In this document: one piece after another, positions 48,601 to 54,269 of the stretch
Layout of the letters: each line of letters begins with the position of its first letter
Position numbering within the stretch: position 1 is the first letter of the stretch
NCBI GenBank assembly: GCA_037783415.1
Contig: JAZGTN010000085.1
Coordinates: 3,901,501 to 3,965,500, forward strand
Direction of reading: 5' to 3'
DNA length: 64,000 bases
DNA from: Leptasterias polaris
Taxonomy: Eukaryota; Echinodermata; Asteroidea; Forcipulatida; Asteriidae
Notes under the pieces: generated by a model
Told to the model about the DNA's origin: nothing
Databases searched by the model: none
The model's input: only the letters and a program-made list of their open reading frames with translations
Program-made: the position numbers and the translations under genes

Positions 48601-51600
48601 TCAGCCCCATGGTTTGAATATCCAAGAAGGAAATTACTAATAACCTTTTGTTTTTGCCTTCTCCTTTTCCCACACAGTTATCCACTTTATTAGTCTGCCC
48701 TTCATTGTATTAACTAATTATTTACCTCTCTTCTAACCTTCCATTTTGTCCTTTGTGTTCCCAACTTCTTGTGGTCAAGCTATCCCCTTCCCTTCATAAC
48801 CCCCCCCCCCCCCCCTTTGTCTTCATAATCCCTGCTTAACCCCTGCCTTCTCTGAATGCTTTCTGCTTTTCTCCCTCCACTCTCTATATTCATGTATTTC
48901 CACTTGACTACTCTTGCAACTCTTGTCTGCTTGTATGTGTGTTGTGTGTTGGGTGTTGTCATTTAGCCTTCGAGAAAGACTCTGCTAGGGTCGAAACGTC
49001 AGGCCACTAACTTATTTTTTGCATTTATACCACAGGTCCTTTTGGTTGGTAAGCAGTTTGCAACAGCTAATTCTATTTTCTCAAACGTATTTAACAGTAA
49101 CACTTCTCAGATTCAATTATATATTTTTTTTAGGGGGGATAAAAGCTGATTTCTTTTTGTATAACCACATTACTCTGCAGTACACGTTTTCCAACCGTGG
49201 ACCTTTCCCGAACCGTGGACCTATTGTCCTCTTTTGTTATAGGTCCCCGGTTTGAATGTGTATACCTACTCACCTACACACAAACAAAATTGGGGTTTTT
49301 ACCATAATTATGACCCTACATTTAAGTTTAGGAATTTTGAGACTAAAAACAGACCTGATTTCAAATTTCTGGATTTTTCGTTGGGACCCTAATCAGATTA
49401 TGTAAGGATGGTGAAACTGCGATCACAGAGATGAACTACTCAACCCGTGTTTAATATGATAAAACCTCCAAATTCTTATGTGAAATGATTTAGAGAATCT
49501 GTAAACTGCTAAAATACAACATTGATATCTAGGGAGCTTTTCCTTCAGCCGAAAGAGGAGACCGTATGCAATCTTCAGGATTGTTCATTTTCTCCGCATG
49601 GAGGAAAGCAGTTATATTAATAGCACAGAAAGCATTTAAAGTAAGCCATACAATGCGGACAAAGAAGATCACTGCTAGACTTCTAAGTGGGAAGTAATTG
49701 AGTAAGAGGGCAAATTGTATTTCCTTACTTCCTCCGTTAAGATCTTGAGGAAAAACAAACATGTTGGGAGACAGAGCGTTCAAAGAGGGCCATACAAACA
49801 TAACCTCGTTCTATAAAAACACCACCTTCTGTTGTTTGATTAAAAAACAGGACATGTCTCAGCACTCGGTTACTTGTTTTCTTCTGCCCTCTAATCTATT
49901 CTTATTTTTCATTTGCGCTACAGCCCACAAAAAGCGTTACAGCCCACGCAAAGATAGCATTATTTTCAGTTTCTTAGAAACGCCAAGGCCCAGTTGTTTT
50001 CTTATTTACTTGGTCAAAATTGTTGATTAATCTTTTGTAACAACAATTTAATGGAAACTTTAAATAAGTACATTGGATTCCAATGTGGCTATTCAAACTT
50101 TCAACTGAAATGTTTTCCCACTGAAATAATTGTGGAATTCCGTTACTGCCCTTTGAATGCGTATGTATGGGGTTATTAGATGAATCCATAACTGATTGCG
50201 CCGTCAATGGTGTCGTGCCATCACTTTGTTGCATGGTGCTGTCATATATATTTTTTACTGCTTGCATTGGGCTGTCGAATGATTGGCTGAGCTGTCGAGC
50301 TGGCAAATTGTCAAATCAACACTGTCATGTTGTGCCGTCGCATTGTCTGTTATGCAATGTTGACGACGCAAACAACCAAGACCAACAATCAACATTGCTA
50401 CCATGCGTCGGCACAACGTGATAATGCAACAGCACAAATTGAGAATGCGACGGCACAATCTGACAATGCAACGGATCGATGCGACAATGCGACGGAATGA
50501 TGCCACAATGCGATGTCACGATGCGACAATGCGATGGCACGATGTGACAATGCGACAGCACGATGCGACAATGCGACAATGCGAGGGCACAATGCAACAA
50601 TGCGGCAGCACGATGCAAAAGTGACGGCATGATGCGACAATGCGACGGCACAATTCAACGGCATGATGCGACAATGCGACGGCACAATCTGACAATGCAA
50701 CGGATCGATGCGACAATGCGACGGAATGATGCCACAATGCGATGTCACGATGGGACAATGCGATGGCACGATCGACATTGCGACGGCACGATGCGACAAT
50801 GCGACGGCACAATGCGGCGGCATGATGCGACTGCATGATGCGACATTGCAACGGCATGATGCGACAATGCAACAGCACAATGCGACGGCACGATGCGACA
50901 GCATGATGGGACAATGCGACGGCACAATGCAACAATGTGACGGCACGATGCGACAATGCGACGGCACAATGCGACATTGCAACGGCATGATGCGACAATG
51001 AGGCAGCCCGATGCGACTACGCGCCTTAAATGGCACAAAGGGTTAGGGTATAAACTATTTTGCAAACATGTGATGTTCAAATGGTAGTCATGGAATTCCA
51101 TATAAATATAGTTCCGCAGGATCAGATAGTACATTCCAATGGAATATAATAACAAATTATGTTGATCTATATTTCTATGTTTAGATTGATGGACTATACA
51201 CATAAATCAAAACTTAGCACCACCACCGTTTGTTGTGACTCTGTGCATCAGGCATGATGGGCTTCCTACTTTGGTGTGGGTTCGAGTCCCGGTCATGACG
51301 CTTGTGTCCTTCAGCAAGACACTTTGCTATAATTGCTTCTCTTCACCCAGGGGGTATAAATGGGTACCTGCAAGGGAAGAGGTTGATATTGTGTTTGAAA
51401 AAGCCTTTGGAGCGCCATCACAGCAGCCCGGGTTGTATACTCCCCAGGGAGCTGAGAAAGATTAAAGGAATGTTATTGGCCCAATGACCAGGGCACTAAT
51501 GTAAAGCGCATTGAGACGTTATTGTGAAATGCGCTATATAAGAACTAGTTATTATTATTATTATTATTACCATGTGTACATGTAGGTCAGTCCTTGCATA

Positions 51601-51923
51601 CTGGATAGAATGTTCTTACTTTTTTCCAAGGACCAAATATCATGCCTGTATGACCTGCAAATGGTAATGTTATAAAGTCTTTATTTAACTTTTTTATTCC
51701 CTGGCAGGATGCAGAAAGCACCGATCAAGCAGTGGTTATTATTTTAATTTAGGGACAGTAATTGTTCTTTAACCCAATTGCACCTGTTAAAATATCTAAA
51801 TATCTGTTTCCTCTCTGCATTGATTGACAGATTCAAATGTTCATCATGGACTTGACGCAGATTACAACTGAGATCAAGAGAGCTGAGGCAGTTGGTTCAT
51901 CAACTGTTGCAACCTCAAGCTAG
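24553..51923 (+). CDS. CFAP73: CFAP73/CCDC42-family axonemal coiled-coil protein, complete
   Basis: Nine plus-strand exons with canonical borders encode 311 residues, about the length of vertebrate CFAP73 and CCDC42. Exons: 24553-24608, 26679-26784, 28019-28123, 29734-29819, 31872-32043, 32719-32882, 33612-33680, 35423-35507, 51831-51923. Hallmarks are the EEYF start, PATRLLEKRREM, EVEQALAAQKEEF, KESLLKFDKFLKENDSKR, YLERTLEAAEEFHEIREII, ARYETLVATH, KNTAAKKTLLLGRIKMATHNLFQLV and the predominantly coiled-coil composition. The N-terminus (KMPEREDDHLTP) fits CFAP73 (formerly CCDC42B) better than its paralogue CCDC42. The Chlamydomonas counterpart FAP73/MIA2 works with MIA1 at inner dynein arm f/I1, so a motile-cilium or sperm-flagellum role is expected. 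The gene is spread over 27 kb because of repeats, with a 16.3-kb last intron. Confidence 0.92.
24748..25509 (-). mobile_element. Internally deleted piggyBac-like transposon
   Basis: TTAA target sites (24748-24751, 25506-25509) flank perfect 13-bp TIRs CCCTTTCAATACC and GGTATTGAAAGGG, the piggyBac hallmark. Two GTCGAGTAAACTCGAC palindromes lie near the right end. A minus-strand ORF from the ATG at 25216 to 24920 encodes MAVRDLEVLVELFVVSDSEL, an acidic Ser/Glu/Asp tract and an RGLGRGPGGPRP segment, resembling the acidic N-terminal region of piggyBac transposases. No DDE catalytic domain remains. It lies in CFAP73 intron 1. Confidence 0.85.
24920..25216 (-). pseudogene. piggyBac transposase N-terminal remnant
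   Basis: 98 codons from ATG to stop inside the TIR-bounded element. The product is acidic (SDSELDSEISEEEPSEDSDE) with a Gly/Arg/Pro-rich tail. The catalytic part was lost, so it is not expected to transpose. Assignment relies on position within the element and composition. Confidence 0.55.
25510..26374. other. CFAP73 intron 1 sequence, nothing recognised
   Basis: AT-rich sequence without clear repeat boundaries or coding content. Confidence 0.4.
26375..26515 (-). mobile_element. tRNA-containing retroposon, family C, decayed copy
   Basis: Plus-strand order is ATAAACCACAAGGGGAACTG, GATGAACAAAGAAGAATTGA, antisense tRNA-like TCTGCCAACTGAGCTA, then GTCTCCCTAATTTGTCATTA. Part of the tRNA T and anticodon region is deleted. 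A 16-base G run follows at 26532-26547. Confidence 0.65.
26679..26784 (+). CDS. CFAP73: CFAP73 exon 2
   Basis: Encodes KMPEREDDHLTPATRLLEKR and REMSEVEQALAAQKE. Acceptor CCTGTTTAG, donor GTAAGT. Confidence 0.93.
26785..27377. repeat. CFAP73 intron 2 repeats
   Basis: Two inverted relatives, about 26940-27000 and 27100-27165, share CCCATAGTGGGTATACAATG-type sequence and its complement (TATACCCACTATGAGTCATG), so this part can fold back on itself. No coding exon. Confidence 0.5.
27378..27560. repeat. Dispersed repeat (GGCCATGGCCTCCG)
   Basis: Holds TGGAGTTTCATCT, AGAGGGCAAG and AGGGGCATCAGGGCCATGGC. Diverged relatives lie at about 9450-9790 and 22470-22530 (ATGACCTCCGTAGCCCTGGT). Class unknown. 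Confidence 0.45.
27640..27980 (+). mobile_element. MITE family M1, copy
   Basis: Starts TTAAGGGTGTGTACAACATTG and ends CAATGTTGTACTTGACCCTT plus TAA, so the ends are inverted. Internal words match 12545-12846. It ends only about 40 bp before CFAP73 exon 3. Confidence 0.8.
28019..28123 (+). CDS. CFAP73: CFAP73 exon 3
   Basis: 35 codons: EFQMKMESLQQRREELDRKE and YQLKESLLKFDKFLK. Phase 0 at both ends. T-rich tract and TTTCTCAG acceptor. Confidence 0.93.
28228..28310 (-). repeat. tRNA-like SINE fragment
   Basis: Minus strand has GTGGTCAAGTGGTTAGATTG and box-B-like GGTTCGAATTC, the layout of a tRNA-derived SINE head. It is too degraded to be a tRNA gene. Confidence 0.5.
28490..28830. repeat. Dispersed repeat R2, copy 1
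   Basis: Shares TTTGTTTACAAAAAG, CAAGGCC-type, GAGATGTGCCCC, CAGTGCAATCTCCATAAAA and GCCTGCAGGAAGTCCAG with the inverted copy at 52800-53165 and a fragment at 38030-38110. Non-coding. Confidence 0.7.
28840..29700. other. CFAP73 intron 3 sequence, nothing recognised
   Basis: AT-rich with no conserved coding content or clear repeat boundary. Confidence 0.4.
29734..29819 (+). CDS. CFAP73: CFAP73 exon 4
   Basis: Encodes ENDSKRARAVKKAFDERELR and KSKEKEIF plus two bases of an Arg codon. Donor GTGAGA. Confidence 0.93.
30060..30398 (+). mobile_element. tRNA-derived SINE, family A, interrupted
   Basis: The head (GGTAGAGCAGTCAAGCCCAC, ACTCAAGCTTTGGTG, GGGAGTCTCGGTC) precedes a three-fold TCTCGG repeat. 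The MITE at 30175-30337 splits it. The body resumes with GCAAGACACTTGACCATAAG and TGCTTCATTCTTCAC. It is more diverged than 31018-31360. Confidence 0.65.
30175..30337. mobile_element. Palindromic MITE with TA target site, nested in a SINE
   Basis: Ends are inverted: TAGATGGATTGCAATAGACG at the left and CGTTTTGCAATCAATCTA at the right. The inner pair is GCCGCCATCTTTGATG and CATCAAAGATGGCGG. TA flanks both sides (30173-30174, 30338-30339), consistent with a Tc1/mariner-type element. Confidence 0.82.
30403..30774 (+). mobile_element. MITE family M1, best-preserved copy
   Basis: TTAA (30399-30402, 30775-30778) flanks inverted ends AGGCACTGAACACGTTTTG and CAAACGTGTACAGTGCCT. About 372 bp, non-coding. 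TTAA suggests piggyBac- or Kolobok-type mobilisation, but the ends do not match the piggyBac element at 24752. Confidence 0.82.
31018..31360 (+). mobile_element. tRNA-derived SINE, family A, full copy
   Basis: The tRNA-like head has box A (TGGCCGAGTGGTTAAGAGC) and box B (GGTTCGAGTCC), of tRNA-Ser/Leu type. The body has GAGCAAGACACTTTGCTATA, TCTTCACCCAGGGGTATAAA and GCGCATTGATGCGCTATATA and ends in (ATT)n. A second copy lacking the head lies at 51270-51569. It lies in CFAP73 intron 4. Confidence 0.9.
31365..31870. other. End of CFAP73 intron 4
   Basis: AT-rich sequence with another ATT microsatellite at about 31681-31702, perhaps marking the 3' end of a further retroposon. No exon. Confidence 0.4.
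31872..32043 (+). CDS. CFAP73: CFAP73 exon 5
   Basis: Encodes LLDEKKDLQGSKDKLLGRLN, KHKIYHRYLERTLEAAEEFH and EIREIIARYETLVATHS. The Y-LE-E/FHEI-E-IARY-TLV core is the family signature. Confidence 0.94.
32455..32600 (-). repeat. SINE fragment in CFAP73 intron 5
   Basis: The minus strand carries TGTGGCCGAGCGGTCTCGAG near the left of a tRNA-like head and a degraded box B (TTTGAATCCAGGTC). Too decayed to assign to family A or B. Confidence 0.5.
32719..32882 (+). CDS. CFAP73: CFAP73 exon 6
   Basis: Encodes DLLDKSQKTQDSVENERGAL, VKFTEEKNNEILHYNNKLAQ and LQSRLDRAQSEAVK plus two bases of Trp. Coiled-coil heptads are evident. Confidence 0.94.
33130..33470. repeat. Two diverged ~160-bp tandem units
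   Basis: Both units contain poly(C)-rich GGCCCCCCCC, CTCAGAACC, TTGT.CC, GAGATA.GAAAAA.TACACAAA and ATTAAATAG in the same order. G and C runs of 10-13 bases are included. Intronic. Confidence 0.6.
33612..33680 (+). CDS. CFAP73: CFAP73 exon 7
   Basis: Encodes ESQWTHIKNTAAKKTLLLGR and IK. The NTAAKKTLLLG motif is invariant in the family. Confidence 0.95.
33690..34820. other. CFAP73 intron 7, fragments of palindromic repeats
   Basis: TATCGAAATGAAGAATGTCTC and its partner near 34290 (AATTCGATAGAGCGGGTC) suggest an old inverted-repeat element spanning 33830-34300. A GGCGCCAATTTCGTAAAGCC word at 34505 marks the palindromic family seen at 58598. No exon. Confidence 0.4.
34824..35159. repeat. 168-bp near-identical tandem duplication
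   Basis: Two units, 34824-34991 and 34992-35159, differ at one visible position in the body (TTACCGCCAAATTG against TTACCTCCAAATTG), with identical poly(A) lengths. Intronic and non-coding. Confidence 0.95.
35209..35343 (-). mobile_element. tRNA-containing retroposon, family C, short copy
   Basis: 135 bp flanked by TTTTAACTT (35200-35208 and 35344-35352). Plus strand runs from GATTTTGGGTTGAACAAAG through an antisense tRNA-like segment to GTCTCCCTATTTTGTCAATA. It ends where CFAP73 exon 8 is only 80 bp away. Confidence 0.85.
35423..35507 (+). CDS. CFAP73: CFAP73 exon 8
   Basis: Encodes ATHNLFQLVNKHLKQQTVAE and DTTDQLSR. The donor GTAAGT opens the 16.3-kb last intron. Confidence 0.93.
35935..36195 (-). 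mobile_element. MITE family M1, inverted copy
   Basis: GGGTGTGCATAACATTGGTC opens it and GTGTGGATACTGGTCTTTGA near the right end is the complement of the M1 start. Diverged. Confidence 0.65.
36200..36550. other. CFAP73 intron 8 sequence, nothing recognised
   Basis: No repeat boundary or coding content that I can identify. Confidence 0.4.
36553..37298. mobile_element. 746-bp MITE with 25-bp perfect TIRs
   Basis: Both ends read ATAGACTGTGCAAGTCTCGC and five further bases (GCGTA) as exact inverted copies. The interior is non-coding, with an additional GACGC-rich segment near 36850-37000. A single related end (AGACTGTGAAAGTCTCGCGC) occurs at 58931. The TSD is not obvious. Confidence 0.88.
37305..38150. 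other. CFAP73 intron 8 sequence with repeat fragments
   Basis: Contains a (GTTT)n microsatellite at about 37319-37342, a segment related to 6490-6560 and a fragment of repeat R2 at about 38030-38110. No exon. Confidence 0.4.
38440..38570. repeat. Dispersed repeat R3
   Basis: TCTAACACAGAATGGATCAA, ATATTTGGATATTTCAAAGT and CACACTTCCAGGGG occur in the same order at about 44595-44695. Class unknown. Confidence 0.65.
38725..38905. repeat. Dispersed GCTTAC-rich repeat, second copy
   Basis: Matches 21410-21620 in order: TTTATGGCTCTGCTTAC, TTAAGCGTATTT, AGGTTAG and GCATTCTTCGGTTACACAGC. Confidence 0.6.
39026..39395. repeat. Two-unit ~185-bp tandem repeat
   Basis: Both units run from TTTCAGTTTTGCTGAAAGT through AACGTGTGGCTTGTTGCTCA, GCTGTGAAAACACTGTGAAC and AATACAATAAAGCACA to CATAAATATTTGATAT. 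Identity is high but not perfect. Confidence 0.85.
39548..40257. mobile_element. Possible piggyBac-like element carrying a minisatellite
   Basis: The left end CTCTTTCAATGCC and the right end GGCACTGAAAGAG are inverted with one mismatch. The right end is followed by TTAA (40254-40257), and the left TTAA is not intact. The sequence resembles the ends of the element at 24752 (CCCTTTCAATACC). It contains the 42-bp array. Confidence 0.5.
39570..40008. repeat. 42-bp palindrome-rich minisatellite
   Basis: About 10.5 units. Each unit has the 14-bp perfect palindrome ATCGTATATACGAT and usually TTTTCGAAAA, with CTATTTTATG between. Variants are T/C in TCTATT/TCCATT and G/C in AATGGCA/AATGCCA. Since 42 is divisible by 3 and units lack stops, long ORFs stay open on both strands; these are artefacts. 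Confidence 0.95.
40553..41218 (-). mobile_element. LINE 3' end, minus strand, interrupted
   Basis: It is the reverse complement of the 3' UTR of the LINE at 41598-43708. Shared words are TTGCGCCCCTAA at the 3' terminus, CCAAACCACAGTATGGGGAT, CAACAGAGAACTAAAAGTTA and GAGACAGATGCCTCTAACCC. The Harbinger-like MITE at 40843-41154 splits it, and LINE sequence resumes with TTAACTGGCAAGGCAACCAT. Confidence 0.85.
40843..41154. mobile_element. PIF/Harbinger-like MITE with TAA target duplication
   Basis: Left end CACCCGTTTCAGACAGGC, right end complement CACCCGGTTCAGACAGAG, then both have CTCTAGAG and GCGC. TAA flanks both sides (40840-40842, 41155-41157). The uninterrupted LINE copy near 42185-42225 shows the corresponding empty site. 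312 bp, non-coding, with inner repeats of CAGACG-type sequence. Confidence 0.88.
41327..41356. repeat. Short perfect hairpin
   Basis: ACCATGGAGGAA and TTCCTCCATGGT form a 12-bp stem around a short centre. A similar inverted pair (CCATGGAGGAAG and CTTCCTCCATG) lies at about 11706-11740. Confidence 0.75.
41598..43708 (+). mobile_element. Truncated non-LTR retrotransposon, split by a DNA transposon
   Basis: ORF2 C-terminal motifs HAFVTSRLDYCNSLLYGLPK, LQRVQNAAARIV, LHWLPVSYRINFKILLLTFK and FSVAAPKLWNAQP identify a Jockey/CR1-type reverse-transcriptase protein. A frame shift near 41800 breaks it. The 3' UTR follows from about 42200, is split at 42301-43516, and ends at GGGGCGCAATATATATTTTA plus (ATT)n near 43708. 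Confidence 0.85.
42301..43516. mobile_element. 1.2-kb TIR transposon with TA target site
   Basis: The ends are 25-bp perfect TIRs beginning CCGTAATTTCCGGAATATAA and continuing ACCGC. TA flanks both sides (42299-42300, 43517-43518). Subterminal GCGGTTTATACGC repeats line both ends. The interior (about 42815-43310) matches 1-630. No transposase is present. The TA target suggests Tc1/mariner-type mobilisation. The paralogous site at about 40755-40765 lacks the insertion. Confidence 0.9.
43850..44150. repeat. Palindromic GGGCC-CAATTTCATAG family copy
   Basis: Rich in TTAGC/GCTTA words with CTTACAGTAAGCAGCGCTAT and ending in AACTCTATGAAATTAGGCCC. Family members also occur at 58598-58930 and in fragments at 34505 and 10182. 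Confidence 0.55.
44325..44590 (+). mobile_element. tRNA-derived SINE, family B, copy
   Basis: Head TGGGCAAGTGGTCAAGAGCA with GAGTGTGGGTTGAGTGCTGG (degraded box B), then ATTATTGCTTCGTCCTTCGG and TGTTGTGTAATGCACTTCCC. Matches 1343-1695 inverted. Confidence 0.75.
45000..46680. other. CFAP73 intron 8 sequence, nothing recognised
   Basis: Extended AT-rich sequence including TTTATTTATTTA microsatellite stretches near 45560-45690. Open frames here lack recognisable motifs. Confidence 0.4.
46690..47042 (+). mobile_element. tRNA-derived SINE, family B, body
   Basis: ACCATTATTGTTTCATCCTT, GTGTGTTGTGTAATGCACAT, GGTTCACCCCGGTGTTCCTG, ACAGCACCTTGTAAACCATT and a GCGCTATATAGGAAGCC end followed by (ATT)n. 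It faces an inverted copy starting 50 bp downstream. Confidence 0.75.
47093..47311 (-). mobile_element. tRNA-derived SINE, family A/B head, inverted
   Basis: Minus strand has box A (GTGGCCGAGTGGTTAAGAGC), CTCAAGCTCTGGTGTTTC and box B (GGTTCGATTCC), then TGTCCTTGAGCAAGATGC. Both polymerase III boxes are well preserved. Confidence 0.8.
47720..49290. repeat. GTGGACC...ATTGTCC direct-repeat block
   Basis: The phrase GTGGACCTATTGTCCTCTTT plus TGTTATAGGTCC recurs at about 47802, 48332 and 49198, each followed by a GGTTTGAATG word and an ACCTACTCA/ACCTACC microsatellite-like stretch with CACACA. Shorter variants lie between. Repeat R1 is inserted within the block. Confidence 0.7.
48660..49080 (+). 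repeat. Dispersed repeat R1, plus-strand copy
   Basis: Order: ACCTTCCATTTTGTCCTTTG, CTTCTTGTGGTCAAGCTA, a 16-base C run (48800-48815), CTTCTCTGAATGCTTTCTGC, GCCTTCGAGAAAGACTCTGC and AGGGTCGAAACGTCAGGCCA. It is the reverse complement of 5750-6055, extending further at the right. Confidence 0.75.
49300..50390. other. CFAP73 intron 8 sequence, nothing certain
   Basis: A minus-strand open frame at 49801-49529 is hydrophobic but matches no family I recognise. No splice-supported exon. Confidence 0.35.
50393..51020. repeat. CGACAATG/CGGCACGATG minisatellite
   Basis: About 600 bp built from near-tandem short words GCGACAATGCGACGGCACGA with substitutions. A higher-order duplication places the segment 50444-50530 again at about 50682-50770 (CACAATCTGACAATGCAACG followed by GATCGATGCGACAATGCGAC). 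The array lacks frequent stops, giving long but artefactual ORFs on both strands. Confidence 0.92.
51270..51569 (+). mobile_element. tRNA-derived SINE, family A, head-truncated
   Basis: It starts inside the tRNA head at GTGTGGGTTCGAGTCCCGGT and follows 31060-31360 nearly word for word to the (ATT)n tail. Box A is absent. Confidence 0.85.
51831..51923 (+). CDS. CFAP73: CFAP73 exon 9
   Basis: Acceptor TTGATTGACAG. Encodes IQMFIMDLTQITTEIKRAEA and VGSSTVATSS, then TAG. IQ.FI.DL matches the C-terminal family motif, confirming the frame across the 16.3-kb intron. Confidence 0.9.
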   Translation: MQMFIMDLTQITTEIKRAEAVGSSTVATSS

Positions 51924-52083
51924 GAGACCTATTTTTTAAAACATCCATCAGCTTACATGTATGTACATTTTAAGTAAGTTATCACAAATTTGATCCAATT
52001 ATTGCAAACCTTACAAACGGGTTTTGCTTGAATTTATGAAAAGCATTAATAGATTATACTTGACTCCTTCATTGTTATATCTT

Positions 52084-52089
52084 ATTAAA
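52084..52089 (+). terminator. Candidate poly(A) signal of CFAP73
   Basis: ATTAAA, a common variant signal, 161 bp after the stop codon. No AATAAA lies nearer. Unconfirmed. Confidence 0.3.
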
Positions 52090-52099
52090 AAAACATCGT

Positions 52100-52790
52100 T
52101 AAAATTGCATTTGGTGAGGTGAAATGCCCTTGGCACTTACATTAATCAAATGAAGCTATGTTATGAACTTCTACCGACCATTACTTCCTTTACTGCCGGG
52201 CAGACCTTCGACATTGACTAAACTTGTTACCTTCTTAGATCAAATTCGGCTGCCTGTTGTTGTCACATAGGCAAGGAAGAACGTTGCAGTCATATTTTAT
52301 TTTAATTACATGAAGTAGGTGACTTGATTGTTAAAACGAATTATCCTAAAGTGGAAAGTTTCGTGGACGCGCAGTAGGTTAATTGAACATTTGATAACCT
52401 TCGGAATTTCAGGTCAGTAAGAACCTTCTGATAATTCAATCAAGGTAACATTTGCTGTAATCATGTAACTACTGTGAAAGAAAATTGAGGTTAGGGGCCC
52501 CAGGAAGACCATTAAAGGTACATAATACAGGGTTGTAGGGCCGACAAAAAAGTTGCAGACAGTGTTGTATGTTTTGTGTGATCAACCATATACATGAAAC
52601 AGCAAACCTGTGAAAATGTTGGCTTAATCATTTGTGTGAGTCAAAAGAAAAGTAGTGAACAACCATTTACAATTGCCAGCATGTACATGTAAACACATTG
52701 TAGTTAATTTTGGTTGTACATCCAAAAAAGGCTGTTGCATTAGTTAGGTTTTCAGGTACAGTTTTCTTGAGTATGACTTCATTTCAGAGG
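52100..52790. other. Downstream of CFAP73, M1-related fragment
   Basis: TTAAAGGTACATAATACAGG with AGCAAACCTGTGAAAATGTT at about 52513-52622 indicates a diverged family M1 element. No gene is seen. Confidence 0.4.
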
Positions 52791-52799
52791 GAAACACTT

Positions 52800-53165
52800 C
52801 ACTGACAAAAATGGATCTATAGTATAGACCATGTGACCTGTGACATCACATGTTTACAAAAGAGCCGCAGAGCCTGGACTTCCTGCAGGCACATTTGTAC
52901 ACAGCTCAATGGAAGAATACAACAAATCTTATGTTTTATGGAGATTGCACTGTCTGATTTTTCTCAACTTTTGATATGAAGAAAAGGGGGCACATCTCAA
53001 AAGCTGCACAGCTGTTGCTTTTGTAAATTTTTTATTTATGTGAAAATTATGACACAAAATGTAAATTTTCCCACATATAGCCTGCGTAGTATCTTGCCCG
53101 TCAGGAAATGCATTAGAATGTACAAGGTCACTACTCGGTAAACAAAGGTAAATGGTCTGTAGGCC
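52800..53165. repeat. Dispersed repeat R2, copy 2 (inverted)
   Basis: Reverse-complement relative of 28490-28830: GGACTTCCTGCAGGCA, TTTTATGGAGATTGCACTGT, GGGGGCACATCTC, AATGTACAAGGTCAC and GGTAAACAAAGG. The outer words TAGACCATGTGACC and GGTAAATGGTCTGTA suggest inverted ends. Confidence 0.7.
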
Positions 53166-53272
53166 TAATAATAAATACTAGTTCATATTTATGAACTTCA
53201 TAATCAGTAAGCTTTCAGACTCAAACTAAACAATTATGTTTTTATCCTTTCCCATTCCTGTATAATATCTTT

Positions 53273-53660
53273 AAAGGGAGTGGACATCTTTGGTAAATAC
53301 TCAAACAAGTAATGACCATAAAAACTTACTTGGTAAAGAGCACTGGAGAGCTGTTGGTATTATGAAACATTGTTAGAAATGACACTCTTTGAAGTAATGT
53401 AGTTATCGAGAAAGAGGCAATTTTCCACCTGCACATTTTGAATCTGAGAAAGGCTTCAGGCGTGACGCCTTTCTCAGGCATATGAAAGCTCACAATTATA
53501 TGCAACGAGGGTGGTTTTTTGTTTCATTATTTTCTTGCAACTTCGATGAACAATTGAGCCCAAATTGTCACAGGTTTGTTATTTTATTCCTATGTTGGGA
53601 TACACCAAGTGAGGATATTGGTCTTTGAAAATTACCAAAAGTATATCCTGCCTTTAAATG
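53273..53660 (+). mobile_element. MITE family M1, copy
   Basis: Inverted ends TTTAAAGGGAGTGGACATC and CTGCCTTTAAA, with GACCATAAAAACTTACTTGG, GAGCACTGGAGAGCTGTTGG, CACAGGTTTGTTAT and GATATTGGTCTTTGAAAATT inside. Part of the middle contains TTTCTCAGGC..GCCTTTCTCAGG-type palindromic sequence. Confidence 0.75.
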
Positions 53661-54269
53661 AGATGGCAATCACAAGAGGAACAATGCCGAGCATAGCCTC
53701 TAAGGAGAAAGCGAAAACATCAAATAAACAAAAAACATGAATAAAAACTAACAATTACTTCTAATGTCCTGACATCAAGCCCTAACTATAGGCGTACATA
53801 AAAGCTCTTTTGAATTTTCGAAAATAACAAGTAATTATAAACAAACAAAATTGAGTATTGAAAACTCAATAATTATACGGTTCGTAACTGTTCAAATCCT
53901 CCGTAGAAAAACCACAATGATTACTGAAATAGTGTCAATAGCATTTGAAGACCTCAGCACATCACTGTTGCATATTTCGGTTGGCCAAGATCAGAATGAT
54001 CGATTTTATTCAAACATGCCCACCGAGTTTGATAAAATATTCACAGGTTTGTTTTGTGTGTGTTTTGAGGTGGGTTTTTTTTAACTAGAGGATGGGAATT
54101 TATTGATTCCTCCCAAAACAGTCAAATGTGCCCCTTTCAAATTACACGTTCGGTTCTGGCAACATTGTGTATGAGAAATTTTGGAGGCAAAATTACCAAA
54201 GATTTTCGACGAATTACTATTGAAGTTGAAATTTGTTAGAGTATTCCTTTTCACTCTGTGCATAAATAA

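Noticed and set aside
49529..49801. Hydrophobic minus-strand ORF
   Set aside because: Looks membrane-like, but there is no family match, start context or splice support.
50398..51036. 212-codon Cys/His-rich ORF resembling fingers
   Set aside because: The CRRIV/SHCRIV repetition comes from the short minisatellite; spacing is not that of zinc fingers.
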